Of a stretch of DNA of 37,662 nucleotides, positions 36,901-37,662 are shown in pieces. The stretch is from an uncultured bacterium. GTDB lineage: Bacteria; Verrucomicrobiota; Kiritimatiellia; UBA8416; CAMZLY01. Under the pieces are notes generated by a model. It did not search any database and was not told where the DNA came from. It saw only the letters and a program-made list of their open reading frames with translations. Position 1 is the stretch's first letter. Each line of letters starts with the position of its first letter. The DNA is taken from the NCBI GenBank assembly GCA_947311825.1, contig CAMZLY010000074.1:1-37662 (forward strand), given 5' to 3'. The translations under genes and the position numbers were made by a program.

Positions 36901-36928
36901 TTGCAATGATTTAAAATTTCAGTACAGT
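36901..36928 (+). promoter_or_regulatory. Possible promoter of the tRNA pair
   Basis: TTGCAA (36901-36906) and TACAGT (36923-36928) are 16 bp apart, about 30 bp upstream of tRNA-Gly. Both hexamers are imperfect. Confidence 0.35.
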
Positions 36929-36956
36929 ACGTTGCGTATTACAGATTGGAAGACAT

Positions 36957-37031
36957 GCGAGTGTAGCTCAGTGGTAGAGCTCCACCTTGCCAAGGTGGTT
37001 GTCGAGGGTTCGAATCCCTTCGCTCGCTCCA
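36957..37031 (+). tRNA. tRNA-Gly (anticodon GCC)
   Basis: Complete cloverleaf: acceptor GCGAGTG with CGCTCGC (one G-U pair), D-arm GCTC/GAGC, anticodon stem CCACC/GGTGG around TTGCCAA, T-arm with GGTTCGAATCC. 3' CCA is encoded (37029-37031). Confidence 0.97.
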
Positions 37032-37066
37032 TTCAATACAACAATCCGGAAATCCCGGATCCCCTT

Positions 37067-37142
<76 letters not shown>

Positions 37143-37176
37143 GTCTTCGTTCGGAGCGAAGCGTAGAACGAAGACT
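37143..37176. repeat. Hairpin directly after tRNA-Lys
   Basis: GTCTTCGTT (37143-37151) pairs with AACGAAGAC (37167-37175), with a GC-rich loop containing GGAGCGAAGCG. Counting the last A of the tRNA CCA, the stem is 10 bp. There is no T-run, so it may be an interspersed palindrome that also helps end the tRNA transcript. Confidence 0.6.
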
Positions 37177-37265
37177 ACCGCATCGTAGCCAAAGGCGGAG
37201 TCAGAATGTAAATATTCCACAATAGCCTGTGCATGTCACCATCTTTGCATGGCAATAGACTTAGT

Positions 37266-37369
37266 CTTTTGAGCAATTGAGCATACCCGTAGGGTCTGTA
37301 AAATTGCGAAAAAGCAGAATATGCCGCATAAAATCAAAAAGTGCCCGCAGATAGTTTTGCAAGTGCCTC
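37266..37369. repeat. Interspersed repeat, copy 2 (104 bp)
   Basis: Nearly identical to 2-106, same orientation, 37 kb away. Its right edge runs into the stop codon of the minus-strand four-helix-bundle gene. Read on the minus strand in two frames, it gives EALAKL and then NYLRAL, reminiscent of the missing last helix of that protein family, so it may be a decayed 3' end of such a gene. Confidence 0.85.
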
Positions 37370-37653
37370 TATAGTTCATCATTAATAAAACTTTCATCGT
37401 GTGCTGTAATAAGATGGTCAGCGACCTCATACAATGAGCCACGACTATTTGAACAAAATTTAGCATTATCAAGATAATGAAACCGACCATATCCTTCAGC
37501 AATATTTGCCGTTGTGGATCTAGCTGCTCTCAACATTTGATCTCCTAGTCGATATTTCTCATAACGAGGCAACACAGGAAGAATATTCTTAGCGATAAAT
37601 ATTCTAAGCTCTCTGCAAGCTTTCCAACAATCTAATTCTTCAAAACTTTTCAT
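37369..37653 (-). CDS. Four-helix-bundle protein, C-terminally truncated (23S rRNA intervening-sequence family)
   Basis: 94 aa. The family signature is clear: MKSFEELDCWKACRELRIF, LGDQMLRAARSTTANIAEGYGRF and NAKFCSNSRGSLYEVADHLITA. Members are usually about 115-130 aa and end in a fourth helix; this one stops at FINDEL, just where the 104-bp repeat begins. It is therefore probably a truncated or decayed copy, unless the short form is functional. The function of the family is not well defined; members are found in 23S rRNA intervening sequences and in many stand-alone copies. The upstream region lies outside the window, so the start is not tested by a ribosome site. Confidence 0.8.
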   Translation of the reverse strand: MKSFEELDCWKACRELRIFIAKNILPVLPRYEKYRLGDQMLRAARSTTANIAEGYGRFHYLDNAKFCSNSRGSLYEVADHLITAHDESFINDEL

Positions 37654-37662
37654 AATATAAAC

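Noticed and set aside
37236-37502. 88-aa minus-strand ORF crossing the 104-bp repeat
   Set aside because: It is out of frame with the four-helix-bundle gene it overlaps, and the composition is not protein-like.

Overview
The window is a 37.7 kb piece of AT-rich bacterial chromosome. The gene content suggests a Gram-negative, PVC-type bacterium, with Kiritimatiellota or Lentisphaerota the best guess. The clues are very large exported proteins built from thrombospondin type 3 (DxDGDG) repeats, InlB-type, LamG-like and NHL modules, a Deg protease with two PDZ-like regions, monomeric NADP isocitrate dehydrogenase, uxaC, and a truncated four-helix-bundle (23S rRNA intervening sequence type) gene. 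This is a guess from family composition; no rRNA or other phylogenetic marker was compared.

Layout. 1-11.9 kb is housekeeping: queF and a lipoprotein (+); ruvB, fluC and a DUF190 gene as a minus-strand operon; icd (+); tRNA-Arg(ACG) (-); an FHA membrane protein (+); a PP-loop tRNA-thiolation-like ATPase (-); ilvC (+) and uxaC (-) converging on a shared bidirectional terminator; and an Ldh_2-family dehydrogenase (+). 12.0-19.2 kb is one compact plus-strand operon of seven genes: an intact Deg-type serine protease, a paralogue whose catalytic serine position is Glu, a membrane-anchored SH3/coiled-coil protein, a PAS-kinase-receiver protein whose phosphoacceptor His position is Asn, an overlooked 31-aa membrane peptide with an ATGA overlap, a zinc-ribbon membrane protein and a D-2-hydroxyacid dehydrogenase. 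19.2-19.6 kb holds an imperfect palindrome and eight perfectly phased 16-bp tandem repeats.

19.6-36.9 kb looks like a self-contained regulon. Two minus-strand operons have the same plan, a small exported coiled-coil protein followed by a giant exported protein (a 1744-aa subtilase and a 2445-aa TSP3/LamG protein). Each operon is preceded by a -24/-12 (sigma-54) promoter with the exact GG-N10-GC spacing. A sigma-54 activator with an intact GAFTGA loop, a long helical N-terminal region and an unusual winged-helix-like C-terminus is transcribed divergently beside the first operon. The simplest reading is that this activator switches on two parallel surface-protein modules. The two giants end in what looks like the same ~75-aa domain, a candidate secretion or anchoring tail.

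36.9-37.7 kb contains tRNA-Gly(GCC), tRNA-Lys(CTT), hairpins and a truncated four-helix-bundle gene abutting a 104-bp repeat. That repeat also occurs, in the same orientation, at the first bases of the window. Palindromic interspersed elements are scattered through the intergenic regions. No transposase, CRISPR array, rRNA or phage gene was seen.
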